64,000 bases of DNA from the NCBI RefSeq assembly GCF_019703515.2, contig NC_059372.1:20264931-20328930 (forward strand), written 5' to 3'. Origin of the DNA: Myxocyprinus asiaticus (lineage: Eukaryota > Chordata > Actinopteri > Cypriniformes > Catostomidae). Below the pieces are notes generated by a model. The model ran no database searches. It had not been told where the DNA came from and saw only the letters and a program-made list of their open reading frames with translations. Numbering within the stretch: the stretch's first letter is position 1; every line of letters starts with the position of its first letter. This document shows positions 1-11,463 of this stretch, piece after piece. Made by a program: the position numbers and the translations under genes.

Positions 1-1521
1 AGAAAATAACCTCTCATTCACATACATGCTGGGAAAGACATGCTTTTCTCAGACGCTTACAGGACAAGCAATGGTTTTTAACTCACACTTTAAGAGACAC
101 ACACTGATATGTGTTGCTGGTGCTTCACTGCAACCAAAAAACTACACAAGAAAGGATTCTTTGCTCTATGCTGCGTTAAACCAAAAAAAAAAAAAAAAAA
201 AAATGAGAGGGAAAGCGTGAGAAAATTAATTATATTAACAAGTCTTCACCTTTTCAGTGTTTTATGTTCAATGAAGGAACTATTAACAAAGAAGCTCCAG
301 TACAGTTTACATACTCCGAACAGTAGCTTTTTAGCCATGATATAAAAAAAACAAAAACAAAAAAACAACAAAAAAAACATGATGAGCCTTCTACGATGGG
401 TCAGATCCTATGGAATCGGAGATGTTTTCACAGCACTGAATTTTTATTTATAAGCATATTAATCTAAATATATTATATATTTGTGGGGGATAATGCAAAC
501 TAACAATAATCTGCTCATTTGTTTTCCTAGAGGTGATTCTAGGCTCTAATACTGCGTGTCTGAGGCTTTAGCACCCAAGCTGTGTTAATACTTGAAGACT
601 CTGGTGCCTTCTTTTCCTCAGTACGAGGGCTAGTGGGGGCGAGCATGCTTAGATGCTTAAGATATCATGGGAAGGGGTCTCTGAGGTCACAACACATATG
701 GCAAAATGACACGCATCTCAAGTGAAGATTGTTGCTAAAGATGACATATGGGAGATCATATACTGTATATATACTGTATATGAGGTCGAATTGAAATTAT
801 ATACCTTCCATGCTTGGTAACCTTGTGTCTGGTAAGTGTGTTTTTTAAACTATGGTGCTAAGTTCAGACATGACAAATAAAATTACAAGCACATCACTGT
901 TTCATTATACTTGTTCAGATGTACTTCTCTGGATGTGTCTCATTTGTTGTAAGAAACAAAAGCCTCAACAATAAAATACTGTTTACTGAATGCCAACCCC
1001 AAGTCAAAGTATTGAGACTGAAGTTAATTTTGAGAATGCATTGAATTGTACTGCAAAATGTTTTGGAATTATGATTTTATTTAATTTTTTAAAGTAGGTT
1101 GTTACCGCTATTATTAAAATGTATTTAGAATTTGTTTTTTATTCAGTAAAAGCAAATCCATTTTTTGTTCTTACAGGGAGTCTCTTAACTCTAATCTCCC
1201 CCCTCCCCTAAGTAACACTGTTTTACTTGTGAATGTTGTTTGGAGAGTCTTTGTTTTTTTATTGGTTCTTTCTTATGTTATTCTGACATTTTATCTGTTA
1301 ACAACTACACAGATATTTTTGCAGTTGATTAAGTCTTTTGTCATTACATTCAAATTTTGTAGTCTTATTCAGCATCAGTGTAAATGTAACAAAGGAGAAA
1401 ATAGCTGCATGTGTGATTCCACAGTGTGTTTGAGGTCAAGTGTGTGTACATTTTTGGCCGTTTAAATCATCTTCCAGATCCTCTGGAGGATTAACAGAGA
1501 ACTGCCACTTCTGCTGTTTAA
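1..1521. other. No gene recognised
   Basis: AT-rich sequence with short homopolymer runs (an A run near 183-203) and AATAAA words near 872 and 969. I see no supported coding exon. It could be intergenic or the 3' untranslated part of a gene lying to the left, but nothing decides this. Confidence 0.4.
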
Positions 1522-1765
1522 AGGGATAGTTCACTCAAAAATAAAAATTCTGTAATCATTTACACACACTCATGTTGTTCCAAACCCTCTGTTAGGCAGT
1601 AGGTTAGTGTCAGTCATAATTTACTTTCATGGCATATTTTTCCATCAAATAAATGTGAATGGTGACTGAAGTGTTCCGCAGAAGAAAGAAAGTCATACAG
1701 GTTTGGAACAACATAAGGGTGAGTAAATGATGACAGAATTTTCATTTTTTGGCTCAACTATCCCT
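1522..1765. mobile_element. TTAA-flanked MITE, short copy
   Basis: Inverted ends AGGGATAGTTCACTC and its complement near GCTCAACTATCCCT, with TTAA on both sides (1518-1521 and 1766-1769). The arms run inward for roughly 50 bp and include a shared sub-terminal block about calls to a TGTTGTTCCAAACC motif. Six further copies or relics of this family occur in the window. TTAA targets suggest a piggyBac- or Kolobok-type mobiliser; that assignment is inference. Confidence 0.8.
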
Positions 1766-1769
1766 TTAA

Positions 1770-2727
1770 CATTCTAGCTCAATCAGAGGGTGCAGAAATA
1801 AGACTGGATACATTGTGTGGTGATAATGATGAAAAGAATTGAAATGGAGAAGTGACGTTGAGAACCGAGGAGGCACATTGGAAGGTCTGCAAGGAAGTGA
1901 TGTGTAGAATGCAACCCTTGTATTATCATGTAATCAATATCCCCTCTTTCATTAGTGCTGTGACTTGGAGCTCTTATGAGCATGCTTGCCCACATGGGCC
2001 ACATGTTTTTTCACTTTTTTATATGACTAAGGCTTGTTTGTTAACTTTCTTTCGAAGCATTACTGCTTCAGTTAAAGTTGCTTTATTTTTATTTATTGTT
2101 TTGATCCTGTCGTTTGTCTTCACTGATTTCTGGCCTGATATGACTTTAAATGCACGATCACACAAGTTGGTAGTTTTTCTTTTGCTATTTTGTCATGTGT
2201 GATATGGCTACTGCACCCCCTCTATCTGTTTTTCCTTTTATTTTTGAATAAACATTTATGTTTATGTTTGGTGGGGTATATGTCAATCTCCCCTAATACA
2301 CATGACTTTGTGAGATTGTTTTTTGGCAGACTGGAACCAATAACTTCAACAAAAAAAGCTTTTTATGACAATTCAACCCTGGTGGCTGTAGGAGTTTTTT
2401 TGAAAGATGAGTAAAAAAAATTCTAATGTAAATCCATGACTGCCTCTGATCTTTATATTCTTCATTGTTATTACAGATGTTGCATTAGATGGAACCTGCA
2501 CACTCCCTTTACACACAAATTGTCATTTTTTATTTAGTTTATGTTTTTATTATTTTTTATGGGTATGCTTAGTCCAACAAAAAGTTCCATGGCAGTCCCA
2601 TGTTTTAATATTTTCAGCCTCAGTCTCCCATTCCACATTTCCTGTCCCATGTTCATTCATACCCTCATGTAGTCAATTTTAACCAAACACAATCATGTAG
2701 ATCATTATCAGTTCAGTTGAATATATA
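1770..2727. other. No gene recognised
   Basis: T-rich sequence with an AATAAA word near 2247. Open frames here are short and lack splice context, so I see no coding exon. Confidence 0.35.
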
Positions 2728-4308
2728 CAGGTGCATCTCAATAAATTAGAATGTCGTGGAAAAGTTCATTTATTTCAGTAATTCAACTCAAATTGTGAAA
2801 CTCGTGTATTAAATAAATCAATGCACACAGACTGAAGTAGTTTAAGTCTTTGGTTCTTTTAATTGTGATGATTTTGGCTCACATTTAACAAAAACCCACC
2901 AATTCACTATCTCAAAAAATTAGAATACATCATAAGACCAATAAAAAAAAACATTTTTAGTGAATTGTTGGCCTTCAGGAAAGTATGTTCATTTACTGTA
3001 TATGTACTCAATACTTGGTAGGGGCTCCTTTTGCTTTAATTACTGCCTCAATTCGGCGTGGCATGGAGGTGATCAGTTTGTGGCACTGCGGAGGTGGTAT
3101 GGAAGCCCAGGTTTCTTTGACAGTGGCCTTCAGCTCATCTGCATTTTTTGGTCTCTTGTTTCTCATTTTCCTCTTGACAATACCCCATAGATTCTCTATG
3201 GGGTTCAGGTCTGGTGAGTTTGCTGGCCAGTCAAGCACACCAACACCATGGTTATTTAACCAACTTTTGGTGCTTTTGGCAGTGTGAGCAGGTGCCAAAT
3301 CCTGCTGGAAAATGAAATCAGCATCTTTAAAAAGCTGGTCAGCAGAAGGAAGCCTGAAGTGCTCCAAAATTTCTTGGTAAACGGGTGCAGTGACTTTGGT
3401 TTTCAAAAAACACACTGGACCAACACCAGCAGATGACACTGCACCCCAAATCATCACAGACTGTGGAAACTTAACACTGGACTTCAAGCAACTTGGGCTA
3501 TGAGCTTCTCCACCCTTCCTCCAGACTCTAGGACCTTGGTTTCCAAATGAAATACAAAACTTGCTCTCATCTGAAAAGAGGACTTTGGACCACTGGGCAA
3601 CAGTCCAGTTCTTCTTCTCCTTAGCCCAGGTAAGACGCCTCTTATGTTGTCTGTGGTTCAGGAGTGGCTTAACAAGAGGAATACGACAACTGCAGCCAAA
3701 TTCCTTGACATGTCTGTGTGTGGTGGCTCTTGATACCTTGACCCCAGCCTCAGTCCATTCCTTGTGAAGTTCACCCAAATTCTTGAATCGATTTTGCTTG
3801 ACAATCATAAGGCTGCGGTTCTCTCGGTTGGTTGTGCATCTTTTTCTTCCACACTTTTTCCTTCCACTCAACTTTCTGTTAACATGCTTGGATACAGCAC
3901 TCTGTGAACAGCCAGCTTCTTTGGCAATGAATGTTTGTGGCTTACCCTCCTTGTGAAGGGTGTCAATGATTGTCTTCTGGACAACTGTCAGATCAGCAGT
4001 CTTCCCCATGATTGTGTAGCCTAGTGAACCAAACTGAGAGACCATTTTGAAGGCTCAGGAAACCTTTGCAGGTGTTTTGAGTTGATTAGCTGATTGGCAT
4101 GTCACCATATTCTAATTATTTGAGATAGTGAATTGGTGGGTTTTTGTTAAATGTGAGCCAAAATCATCACAATTAAAAGAACCAAAGACTTAAACTACTT
4201 CAGTCTGTGTGCATTGAATTTATTTAATACATGAGTTTCACAATTTGAGTTGAATTACTGAAATAAATGAACTTTTCCACGACATTCTAATTTATTGAGA
4301 TGCACCTG
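2728..4308 (-). mobile_element. Complete Tc1-like DNA transposon with intact transposase
   Basis: A 1581-bp element bounded by TA (2726-2727 and 4309-4310), with ends CAGGTGCATCTCAATAAATT and the complement. The inverted repeats extend about 190 bp inward with only scattered mismatches, and both contain the block AACTTTTCCACGACATTCTA or its complement. The single large gene reads on the minus strand. Matching arms and an open transposase frame mark a young copy compared with the other Tc1 relics here. Confidence 0.95.
3008..4045 (-). CDS. Tc1-like transposase, uninterrupted
   Basis: A 345-codon transposase that would cut and paste its own element at TA sites. The N-terminal part (about residues 15-115) contains two helix-turn-helix-like regions expected to bind the terminal repeats, including AGCSQSAVSKHV. 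The catalytic DD34E triad is visible: D159 in LFSDESKF, D249 in FQQDLAPAHTA, and E284 in NPIENLW, exactly 34 residues after the second aspartate. The protein ends in the family-typical KG-PTKY tail. The first ATG gives 12 extra residues before MGKTADLT, where Tc1 proteins usually begin, so the shorter start is more likely. There is no stop or frameshift. Regulation is not apparent. Whether it is active cannot be judged from sequence alone. Confidence 0.93.
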   Translation of the reverse strand: MVSQFGSLGYTIMGKTADLTVVQKTIIDTLHKEGKPQTFIAKEAGCSQSAVSKHVNRKLSGRKKCGRKRCTTNRENRSLMIVKQNRFKNLGELHKEWTEAGVKVSRATTHRHVKEFGCSCRIPLVKPLLNHRQHKRRLTWAKEKKNWTVAQWSKVLFSDESKFCISFGNQGPRVWRKGGEAHSPSCLKSSVKFPQSVMIWGAVSSAGVGPVCFLKTKVTAPVYQEILEHFRLPSADQLFKDADFIFQQDLAPAHTAKSTKSWLNNHGVGVLDWPANSPDLNPIENLWGIVKRKMRNKRPKNADELKATVKETWASIPPPQCHKLITSMPRRIEAVIKAKGAPTKY

Positions 4309-4929
4309 TAGATATTTGGATCCAGAGCAGATATATAGACATTTGGATCAAAATTAATGTATAATATAATATAATTCAATTGTCACCATCATACAGTATA
4401 GGCTAGGGCCAATGGCCTATAACATGCTTAGTTACTAACATCTTTATTGGTAAAAATAATGAGTGTTTTCAACCAGGCTTCCTGAAATCTCTCTCTGTAT
4501 GGCATTGGTCAGACAAACAGTTAATTATGCTTATGGGTATTGTAATATGATACAGTGCCTATAGAAAATAATCATACCCCTTTGGAATACTCACTTTTCT
4601 TGTTTTACAGCCTGAAATAAAAACATAACATAAAATATATATTTTTTCCAGCTTTATTTATAAATTTTGCCTTCTGAACATGAAAGTAAAAAAAAAAAAA
4701 AAAAAAATGGAGACAGTTCCAAAAAATTATTTATTAAAGATGAAAAACTAGAATAAGAGGGTTTGAAAAATGATCATACCCCTGGATTTAATAATTCGTG
4801 GAGCTACATTTTGCTTAAGTGACCTGTCCATTTGGATATGTCTCTACTAGCTTCACATACCTAGATTGGGGAATATTTTCCCATTCTTCTTTGCAGAATT
4901 GCTTGAGTTTTGTCTAATTGCGGGATGAG

Positions 4930-5880
4930 CGTCAATGGACTGCTCTCTTCAAGTCCATCCACAGGTTTTCTATTGGATTTAGGTCAGGGATCTGACTTGG
5001 CCAATCAAGGACTTTGACTCTTATCCTTAAGCCACTACATTGTTTTTTGGCAGTACGTTTAGGGTCATTGTCATGCTGAAAGGTGAACCACCTGCCCTGC
5101 CCATCTTTAGTTGTCGAGCAGAGGGTCACAGATTTTCCTTAAGAATTTGGTTGTACATGGCAGCATCCATTTCCCCTTCAATCAGTCCCCACTGAAGAGA
5201 AACACCCCCACAACATAATGTTGCACCAACATGCTTCACAGTAGGTATGGTATGTAATGGGTGGTGAGCTGTGTTTGGTTTTCTCCAAATATAGTGCTTG
5301 GAGTTCTGTCTAAAAAGTTAAATTTTTGTCTCATTTGACCATAGAACCTTTTGCCACCTGGGATCAGAATCCTTAGTGTGGCCCTTTGCCCAGAATCGTT
5401 TGCCACAAAAGACTTAGTGTCAGACGAGGTTTCTTTCTTGCCAAACTGCCATACAGGCCAGCTTTGTGTAAAACTTGGTAGATTGTTGTCACCAGGGCCG
5501 TAGCAAATGGGGTGAAAGGTGGTAACAATTCTAGGGGCCCACAGGTCCAGGAGGGCCCACAACAAATTTTAAACTGCATATTTTCATATGAAAGGGGCCC
5601 AGAGCAATATATATTCAGGGGGTCCATAATTCCTTTCTACGGCCCTGGTTGTCACATGCACAGACTAATCAATCTCAGCCATGAGGGCTTGTAAATCCTT
5701 CGAAGTTGCCTTTGGCCTTATGATAGCTTCCCTGTTTGGAGTGACGGCCCGATCTTGGCAAGGTTTTGGTGGTGCCATGCACTTTCCACTTCTTAAAAAT
5801 GCTCTGAACTGTACTCAGAGAGACAGTTAAAGCCTTTGAAATCTTTTTGTACCCTTCTCCTAACCTCTGCCTTTCCACAA
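4930..5880 (-). pseudogene. Tc1-like transposase remnant
   Basis: Minus-strand fragments of one transposase lie in order but in different frames. Around 5700-5878 is the DNA-binding part (VSLSTVQSIFKKWKVHGTTK). Around 5240-5490 are degraded middle pieces. Around 4932-5129 is the catalytic end, with [11 protein letters not shown] and NPIENLW. A hAT-type MITE interrupts the middle. Several frame changes make it non-functional. Confidence 0.8.
5493..5647. mobile_element. hAT-type MITE inside a Tc1 relic
   Basis: A 155-bp insertion with inverted ends CAGGGCCGTAGC and CTACGGCCCTG, flanked by a perfect 8-bp duplication GTTGTCAC (5485-5492 and 5648-5655). The 8-bp duplication and CAG/CTG ends are hallmarks of the hAT superfamily. 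It is too small to code for anything. A diverged relative in opposite orientation lies at 44287-44449. Confidence 0.9.
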
Positions 5881-6298
5881 TGTTATTCTGTAGTCATTTT
5901 GAAAGCGCCTTTCCAACTATGGTGAATTCTTGAATTCATTACCCTGCACTACTAGTAATGGAATCCTCATGCTGGTTTTATTCTGATGTAATCAAAACCA
6001 CTACAATGTATGTCAGGTGGGGGCCAATTTGCCAGGTATGTGATCTGAAATGTGATTGGTTGCACCTGTAAAAGTTTGCAATGGTTATACTTAGGGGGCT
6101 GATCACTTATCTAAACCAGGTATTTTACTTTTATCAATTGTTCAGAATTTTTGCATGTTATTATCACTTTGATGTTGAAGGTTATAATGTGTAAATACAA
6201 CTGGAAAGGTTACATTGAATGTATTTAAATTTCCAAGGTGTAATGTGACAAATGATAAGGATTTTGACAAGGTATGATGACTTTCTATAGGTACTGTA

Positions 6299-7332
6299 CA
6301 GATTTATATATTTTTAGAATGTAAGGTTTATCAAACTTATAGAATCAATAATAGCATGATGCCTGCAAAAGTATAGCAAAATCTTGTAAGCGATTGCTAA
6401 TCTATTTTCATTAACAGCCTCTCTTTACAAATTGGTTATATGAAATGTCAACCAAATAGAATAGATTGAATAGGCCTTTATACTGTACATGCGACCCGGT
6501 TTATTGTGTAATGTATAATGTAGGGGATCACAATAGCTGCATTGTCTCTGTCTCTGCTAAGATCAGACTCAAACCTTACAATGCATTCTGAGACTAAACT
6601 GCATTGTAACTTCATTGTAATGCATGTAACATGACAGACCTTCAGTCACACCATGCTTGTTTGTCTTTCAGGAAATGTCTGGATGTAATGAGCTGAGAGG
6701 TCTTCTCAGTTTAAGAAATATGTAAGCTAAAACAAATGACAATCATTTGGCATGATGATCCTAAAATATGATAAAATATATCGTTTTTCATGTGAGGATA
6801 TGTATGCATTTACACCTGTATTTGCATGTCTTATGTGCAAGAATGAATACAATACCAAAAATGTTTTAAACTGTATCCCAAACAATACAGAATGACAAGA
6901 TTTTATTAGCATAACTTGGCTTTGAGATTCATCAGTTCAGCAAAAAACTGTACACACACATATAAATTAGTAAAATCACAGCTCCAAGTTTCAACAAATG
7001 AGGTAAATATTGGCATTACTGGAGCTACACTGCTGGAGGAGGTCATGTAAAGACCAAGGACCAAATATCAAAGTATCTATGGGCAGTAAGAAATGCATGC
7101 ATTTATGTATTCATATTTCACATTTGTTTGTACAATACTTTTCAATGGTTCACTGGTAAACATGTTTTATCTCAAGATGGTAAACTATTTAAAAGGTTTA
7201 ATCTCAAGAGCCCACTATTATATTTCTATTTGTTTACAACATCCTTTTGTTAAGAATAAAGTCTTAAACATCTTTTAAACATCGCTTCTTTGTAAAAACC
7301 TGTCATGATCCTGTTGTAAGCACTGGTGATCT
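6299..7332. other. No gene recognised
   Basis: AT-rich DNA with no splice-supported coding exon and no repeat family that I can place. Confidence 0.35.
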
Positions 7333-7336
7333 TTAA

Positions 7337-7500
7337 AGGAATATTCAGAGTTCAATGCAAGTTAAGCTTAATAAACAGCATTTGTGGCATAATGTTGATA
7401 AAAAAAATAAAAAATAAATAAAATATAATAATTTCGACTTGTTAAAAAATCAGGCATTTAATGAGGCACTCACAATGGAAGTGGATGAGGCTAATCCGTA
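7337..7500. repeat. One end of a TTAA repeat family
   Basis: TTAA at 7333-7336 is followed by a block (GTTCAATGCAAGTTAAGCTT, then GCATTTGTGGCATAATGTTG) that matches the left arm of the complete element at 35,935-36,502. The other arm is not recognisable here, so this is probably a truncated copy. Confidence 0.55.
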
Positions 7501-7726
7501 AAAGGTAAAATAGTGTTTTTTTTTTTTGTATACATGTTTCTGAAATATCAGTTTAAAAAAGCATTAATGGATTAAAGCATAAAGGATTGTAATATGTCAT
7601 TTAGGCTAAAGTATAGCAATGGCAAGATTTTTCAGATTTCATGTAATTTTGTGTTGAATTATAAAAGATCATGCCTTTATATTATTATTTTTTAAATAAT
7701 AAATAATATTATGAATATTTGAATAG

Positions 7727-7727
<1 letters not shown>

Positions 7728-7790
<63 letters not shown>
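7728..7790. repeat. (TA)n microsatellite
   Basis: About 30 uninterrupted TA units in an AT-rich stretch. Confidence 0.97.
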
Positions 7791-7793
<3 letters not shown>

Positions 7794-7799
7794 CTTATA

Positions 7800-8617
7800 A
7801 ATGCTGTTCTATCTTGAGTCAAATGCTAATTCTTTAAGAAAACAGTATGTATGTTTTGATCATGGCTATTGTATCTCATAGGGGTGGCTCTTTAAGTGCG
7901 TTTATGACAAGATCATTTTTGTGTGCTGAGAGTCAGCCATTATCCTTAACATGTGAGATGAGTGGAGTGCTGGAGGTAAATAAACAGTGATGTGAAAGTG
8001 GGTCAAACCTGCTAAGAGAACAAAGATTATGCTGCAAGATGATTCTGGAAGAGCTTAACTGCTTTAAAAGAGACCAATTCAGTAGAGGAGAGCACAGATG
8101 ATGCTGACCAGACACTTAATGTACTCCATTTACTGATGGACAAAATAGAGGCATTTTACAGAACATGCTAGAACATCAAGTTAATTTTGGAGAGTTTATT
8201 TGTGATTTTTTTAAATACAATTTATTTTATTGTAGAGCCTTTTTTATTGTATGCAAAATAGAAGTTATTTTTTTTTTTTTTTTTTTTAGTTTTTTAAAAT
8301 GAGTTCCTGTTTCTAGCAATTCAACACTTTTGACAAGTAAAAAATGATCACCAAGGTATGACAATGCTTTTATTTCTACCTGTATGCCTTATAAAATAAA
8401 ATAAGAAAAACAACTGCAATCTGATTAATGGTAAACTTTATCTAAAATATTCTTTCCTAGATATTTGCAATCTGAGTTGTTCTTGCTACAAGTTTAAAAT
8501 ATTAGTGTTGATCTGAAAAATAAGCTGTTGTTAGAAATAATTTGTAGTTTGACATTTGTATGAGCTCTCAAGACATAAACATTGCTCAAAATCCTGTCTC
8601 TATCTTTCATTACATAG
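7800..8617. other. No gene recognised before the CysD array
   Basis: AT-rich, with a T run near 8269-8287. I looked for a signal-peptide exon for the CysD gene that follows and did not find a convincing one. Confidence 0.35.
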
Positions 8618-8644
8618 GTGCACAGTTGTCAGTCTCCACTGAGA
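8618..8644 (+). pseudogene. Possible 27-bp linker exon of the CysD gene
   Basis: A short stretch sits between an acceptor (TTACATAG) and a strong donor (GTAAGT). Its phases (1 in, 1 out) fit the following domain exon and would encode AQLSVSTE. Small linker exons are plausible in such genes, but this rests only on splice words. Confidence 0.3.
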
Positions 8645-8797
8645 GTAAGTATGAGTTTAAATCTTGCATGCTTTGCCAATTTGTCACTTTTAAAAGATTA
8701 TTCACTCCTTTACTTATTCCTACTCTACTTTATTTACCGGTACACATGGGTGCAAATAGTCCCTCTGTAAAAATGTCCACTGTACTGTATTTACCAG

Positions 8798-8990
8798 AGT
8801 GTATGACCCAGTGGTTCAACCATGATGACCCAGTTGGAAGGGGAGACTCTGAGCTCTTGACTGACCAGCTCAGTATGTACCCAGGATATATATGTTCTCA
8901 TCCAATTGGAATAGAGGCTCAGACCATCTCTGGCCAACCAGCTTCAGCAACTGAGTATCAAACTATTGCAATTGAACACGTGTTTCAAGA
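8798..8990 (+). pseudogene. CysD domain 1 (alpha), A exon
   Basis: Encodes CMTQWFNHDDPVGRGDSELL and, later, [12 protein letters not shown]: the first half of a CysD domain with the W-F motif kept. The acceptor TTACCAG precedes it. Compared with the sister exons it has seven extra in-frame codons (EYQTIAI region), and the expected CAAGT/GTGAGT donor reads CAAGAAATA, so normal splicing at this point is lost. Confidence 0.75.
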
Positions 8991-9076
8991 AATAAAACGT
9001 ATCTCAAACGAAGCTTTATGTTTAAATGTTTACACCATTGGATTTTAAATCTAAAATTATTTTCTGTTATTTGAAG

Positions 9077-9180
9077 TTATAACGCCATCTATGGGTTAGC
9101 TTGTGTAAACGCAGACCAAAATGGAGGACAGTGTGCTGATTATAAAGTGCGATTTACCTGCCCAGAAGAATTTTGTTCAA
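9077..9180 (+). pseudogene. CysD domain 1 (alpha), B exon
   Basis: Open frame encoding YNAIYGLACVNADQNGGQ, then CADYKVRFTCPEEFC, the second half of the domain with all expected cysteines. Acceptor TTTGAAG and donor CAA/GTGAGT are intact. Length 104 nt keeps phase. Confidence 0.85.
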
Positions 9181-9425
9181 GTGAGTGATATTTAAATAGC
9201 ACTTAGTTAGACTTAATAACTGACTAGCAATTTAAAACATCATGAAATTTTGTAACCTTCTTGTTCACTTTCCATTATGTAAACTTGTGAGAGTAGTGTA
9301 ACACAAAATATACCAAAGCACTAAAATAATTTACACATCAGACTATGTCTCAACCTAGATATCTGTCAAAATGTCTTATATAATATTATTTTCTATTATA
9401 GAAATCATTGTGACATTAGTCTTAA

Positions 9426-10108
9426 AGGCATAGTTCACAAAAAAAAAAAAAAAAAAAAACGTCATTTACTCACCCTCATGCCATCTCAGATGTGTATAAC
9501 TTTCTTTCTTCTGCTGAACACAAACAAAGATTTTTAGAAGAATATTTCAGCTCTGTAGGTCCATACAATTCAAGTCAACAGGGTCCATAACTTTGAAGCA
9601 CAAAAAGGCATATAAAAGCAGCATAAAAGTAATCAATACGACTCCAGTGGTTAAATCCATGTTTTCAGAAGTGATATGATAGGTGTGGGAAACAGATCAA
9701 TATTAAAGTCCTTCTTTACTATAAACTCTACTTCCTGCCCAGTAGGTGGCTATATGTTCAAAAAACACGAAGAAAAAAAAATAATCTTAGGAGAGAAGAA
9801 TGCTTATGAGGGCTGTTTGAAAGTGAAGATTTATAGTATAAAAAGGATTTAAATATTGATTTGTTTCACACCCACACCTACATGGATTTAACCACTGGAG
9901 TCGTTTGGATTACTTTTATGCTGCCTTTATATGCTTTTTGAGATTTAAAGTTTTGGACCTTGTGGAGTTGCATTATATGGATGCATACAGAGCTGAAATA
10001 TTCTTCTAAAAATCTTCGTTTGTGTTCAGCAGAAGAAAGAAAGTTATACACATCTGGGATGGCATGAGGGTGAGTAAATGGCGAGAGAATTATTAGTGAA
10101 CTATTACT
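9426..10108. mobile_element. TTAA-flanked MITE, long copy
   Basis: TTAA at 9422-9425 and 10,109-10,112. The left end reads AGGCATAGTTCAC, then an A run and TTTACTCACCCTCATGCC; the right end is its complement. Internally it has the family block TTTTTAGAAGAATATTTCAG in both orientations, so the whole 683 bp is roughly palindromic. It separates CysD domains 1 and 2. Confidence 0.85.
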
Positions 10109-10169
10109 TTAATGGCACATTGATTTTATATGTGATCAAGTTTATTCAGATGGTAATCTTTTGCATCAG

Positions 10170-10338
10170 GTTGTAGGACACCCCGGTTGGACCGAGATAA
10201 CCCCAGAGGTAGAGACTATGAGATCCTGGCAGAAATTCAGATGACTTACCTACTACAGGTCTGCTCTCAGCCCATTGCCATTGAGGTCACAACCATTAGT
10301 GGAACCCCAGCACTGCAAACTGGAAAACAAATTCAAGT
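10170..10338 (+). pseudogene. CysD domain 2 (beta), A exon
   Basis: Open frame encoding CRTPRLDRDNPRGRDYEIL and QPIAIEVTTISGTPALQTG. Acceptor GCATCAG; donor GTATGA. The W of the WxxW signature is R here (CRTPR instead of CRTPW). No matching B exon follows: the next exon is the A exon of domain 3, only 59 nt away. Confidence 0.8.
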
Positions 10339-10397
10339 GTATGACCAACAATAATTTTCTCAATGTTAGTTAATACATTTCTATAAATGATAAACAG

Positions 10398-10536
10398 GTG
10401 CATGCTTCTCTTATGAAATGCTCTTGGCTGATCTTCTCAGTATTTACCCTGGACTCATATGTCCTAATCCACTTGGAATAGAGGCTCAGACAATCTCTGG
10501 TTTACCAGCTTCTCAAACAGGAAACACGTTTCAAGT
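10398..10536 (+). pseudogene. CysD domain 3 (alpha), truncated A exon
   Basis: Open frame with acceptor AAACAG and donor GTGAGT, encoding [19 protein letters not shown] and [16 protein letters not shown]. The first part of the domain, including the C-x-T-x-W-F signature, is missing, as if a deletion removed domain 2B together with the front of 3A. Confidence 0.8.
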
Positions 10537-10628
10537 GTGAGTGTATAAAACAAGAAACAAAAAAGGTCTGATTGAAAATCATTTATATGATTCTATAATA
10601 TCCTAAAGTGATTTTGTGTCTATTGAAG

Positions 10629-10733
10629 TTATAATTCCACCTATGGGTTTGCATGTGTAAATGCAGACCAAGGAGGAGGAGGGCAGTATGCTGACAAGAG
10701 TATGCTTTACCTGCCCAGAGGAGTTTTGTTCAA
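10629..10733 (+). pseudogene. CysD domain 3 (alpha), B exon, frameshifted
   Basis: Begins YNSTYGFACVNADQGGGG, as in domain 1, but loses 2 nt in the GACTACAGAGT block (reads GACAAGAGT), which puts the final FTCPEEFC part out of frame. One cysteine codon (TGT) has become TAT. Confidence 0.82.
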
Positions 10734-11299
10734 GTCAGTAACAAAAAAAGTAATAATAATAATGAAACAATGATACCAGTTGATGGAAGAAAGCACACTG
10801 AAATGACTGACATTTTATGTGAGACTGTCACTAATAACACTCAGATAGACTTGTGTGCTATCAAGGGATTTAGCATTACATTTAGAATTTGGTCGACACT
10901 TTTTCCAAAGTAATTTACAGTGCATTCAATATAAACATTTAATCAGTATGTATGTTCCCTGGGATTCGAACCCATGACCTTGGTGTTTCTAGCATCTTGC
11001 GCAACCAGTTGAGTTAAAGAAACATTTTTAACATAGTTTACTAATACAATAGTGTAAACTTCTTATTTAATCTAATTTTAGTTAGTAGAGAGTAGACGGT
11101 AAGATTTTTATGAGGGTAACACAAAATATATCAAAGCATTGAACTATTTCACATTAGTAGTGAGATTTTGTCTCAAACTAGATATTTGTCAAAATGAAAG
11201 TGTTACTTTTTTCTCAACAGAAATGTTTGTGACATTATTCTTTCATTGGATTTCAAATGAAATAATGAAGGTTACTCAGCTGATCATCTTCTGTGTCAG

Positions 11300-11463
11300 G
11301 TTGTAGGACACCCTGGTTGGACTGAGATAACCCCGGAGGAAAAGGAGACCCTGGTGGAAATTCAGATGACATACCCACTACAGGTCTGCTCTCAGCCTAT
11401 TGCCATTGAAGTCCCAACCATTAGTGGGACCCCAGCACTGCAAACTGGAAATGTTTTTCAAGT
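11300..11463 (+). pseudogene. CysD domain 4 (beta), A exon, stop and frameshift
   Basis: Begins CRTPWLD and then meets a TGA stop where the sister exon has CGA. About 8 nt are missing after GGAGAC (the TATGAGAT block), which shifts the frame. The end (IAIEVPTISGTPALQTG) is still readable in the other frame. Confidence 0.85.

Larger units (their letters stand above)
4553..6296 (-). mobile_element. Degenerate Tc1-like transposon with a nested MITE
   Basis: Bounded by TA at 4551-4552 and 6297-6298. The ends CAGTGCCTATAGAAA and the complement of TTTCTATAGGTACTG match with a few changes. The spacing and order of the internal remnants fit a normal Tc1 element of about 1.58 kb once the nested 155-bp insertion is subtracted. 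Confidence 0.85.

Noticed and set aside
3561..3767. Plus-strand frames across the Tc1 element
   Set aside because: They are shadows of the minus-strand transposase in other frames.
8560..9048. A 162-codon open frame taken as a single-exon gene
   Set aside because: Only the last third is homologous to anything (a CysD A exon). The start runs through an apparent intron and a microexon, so the frame is open by chance.
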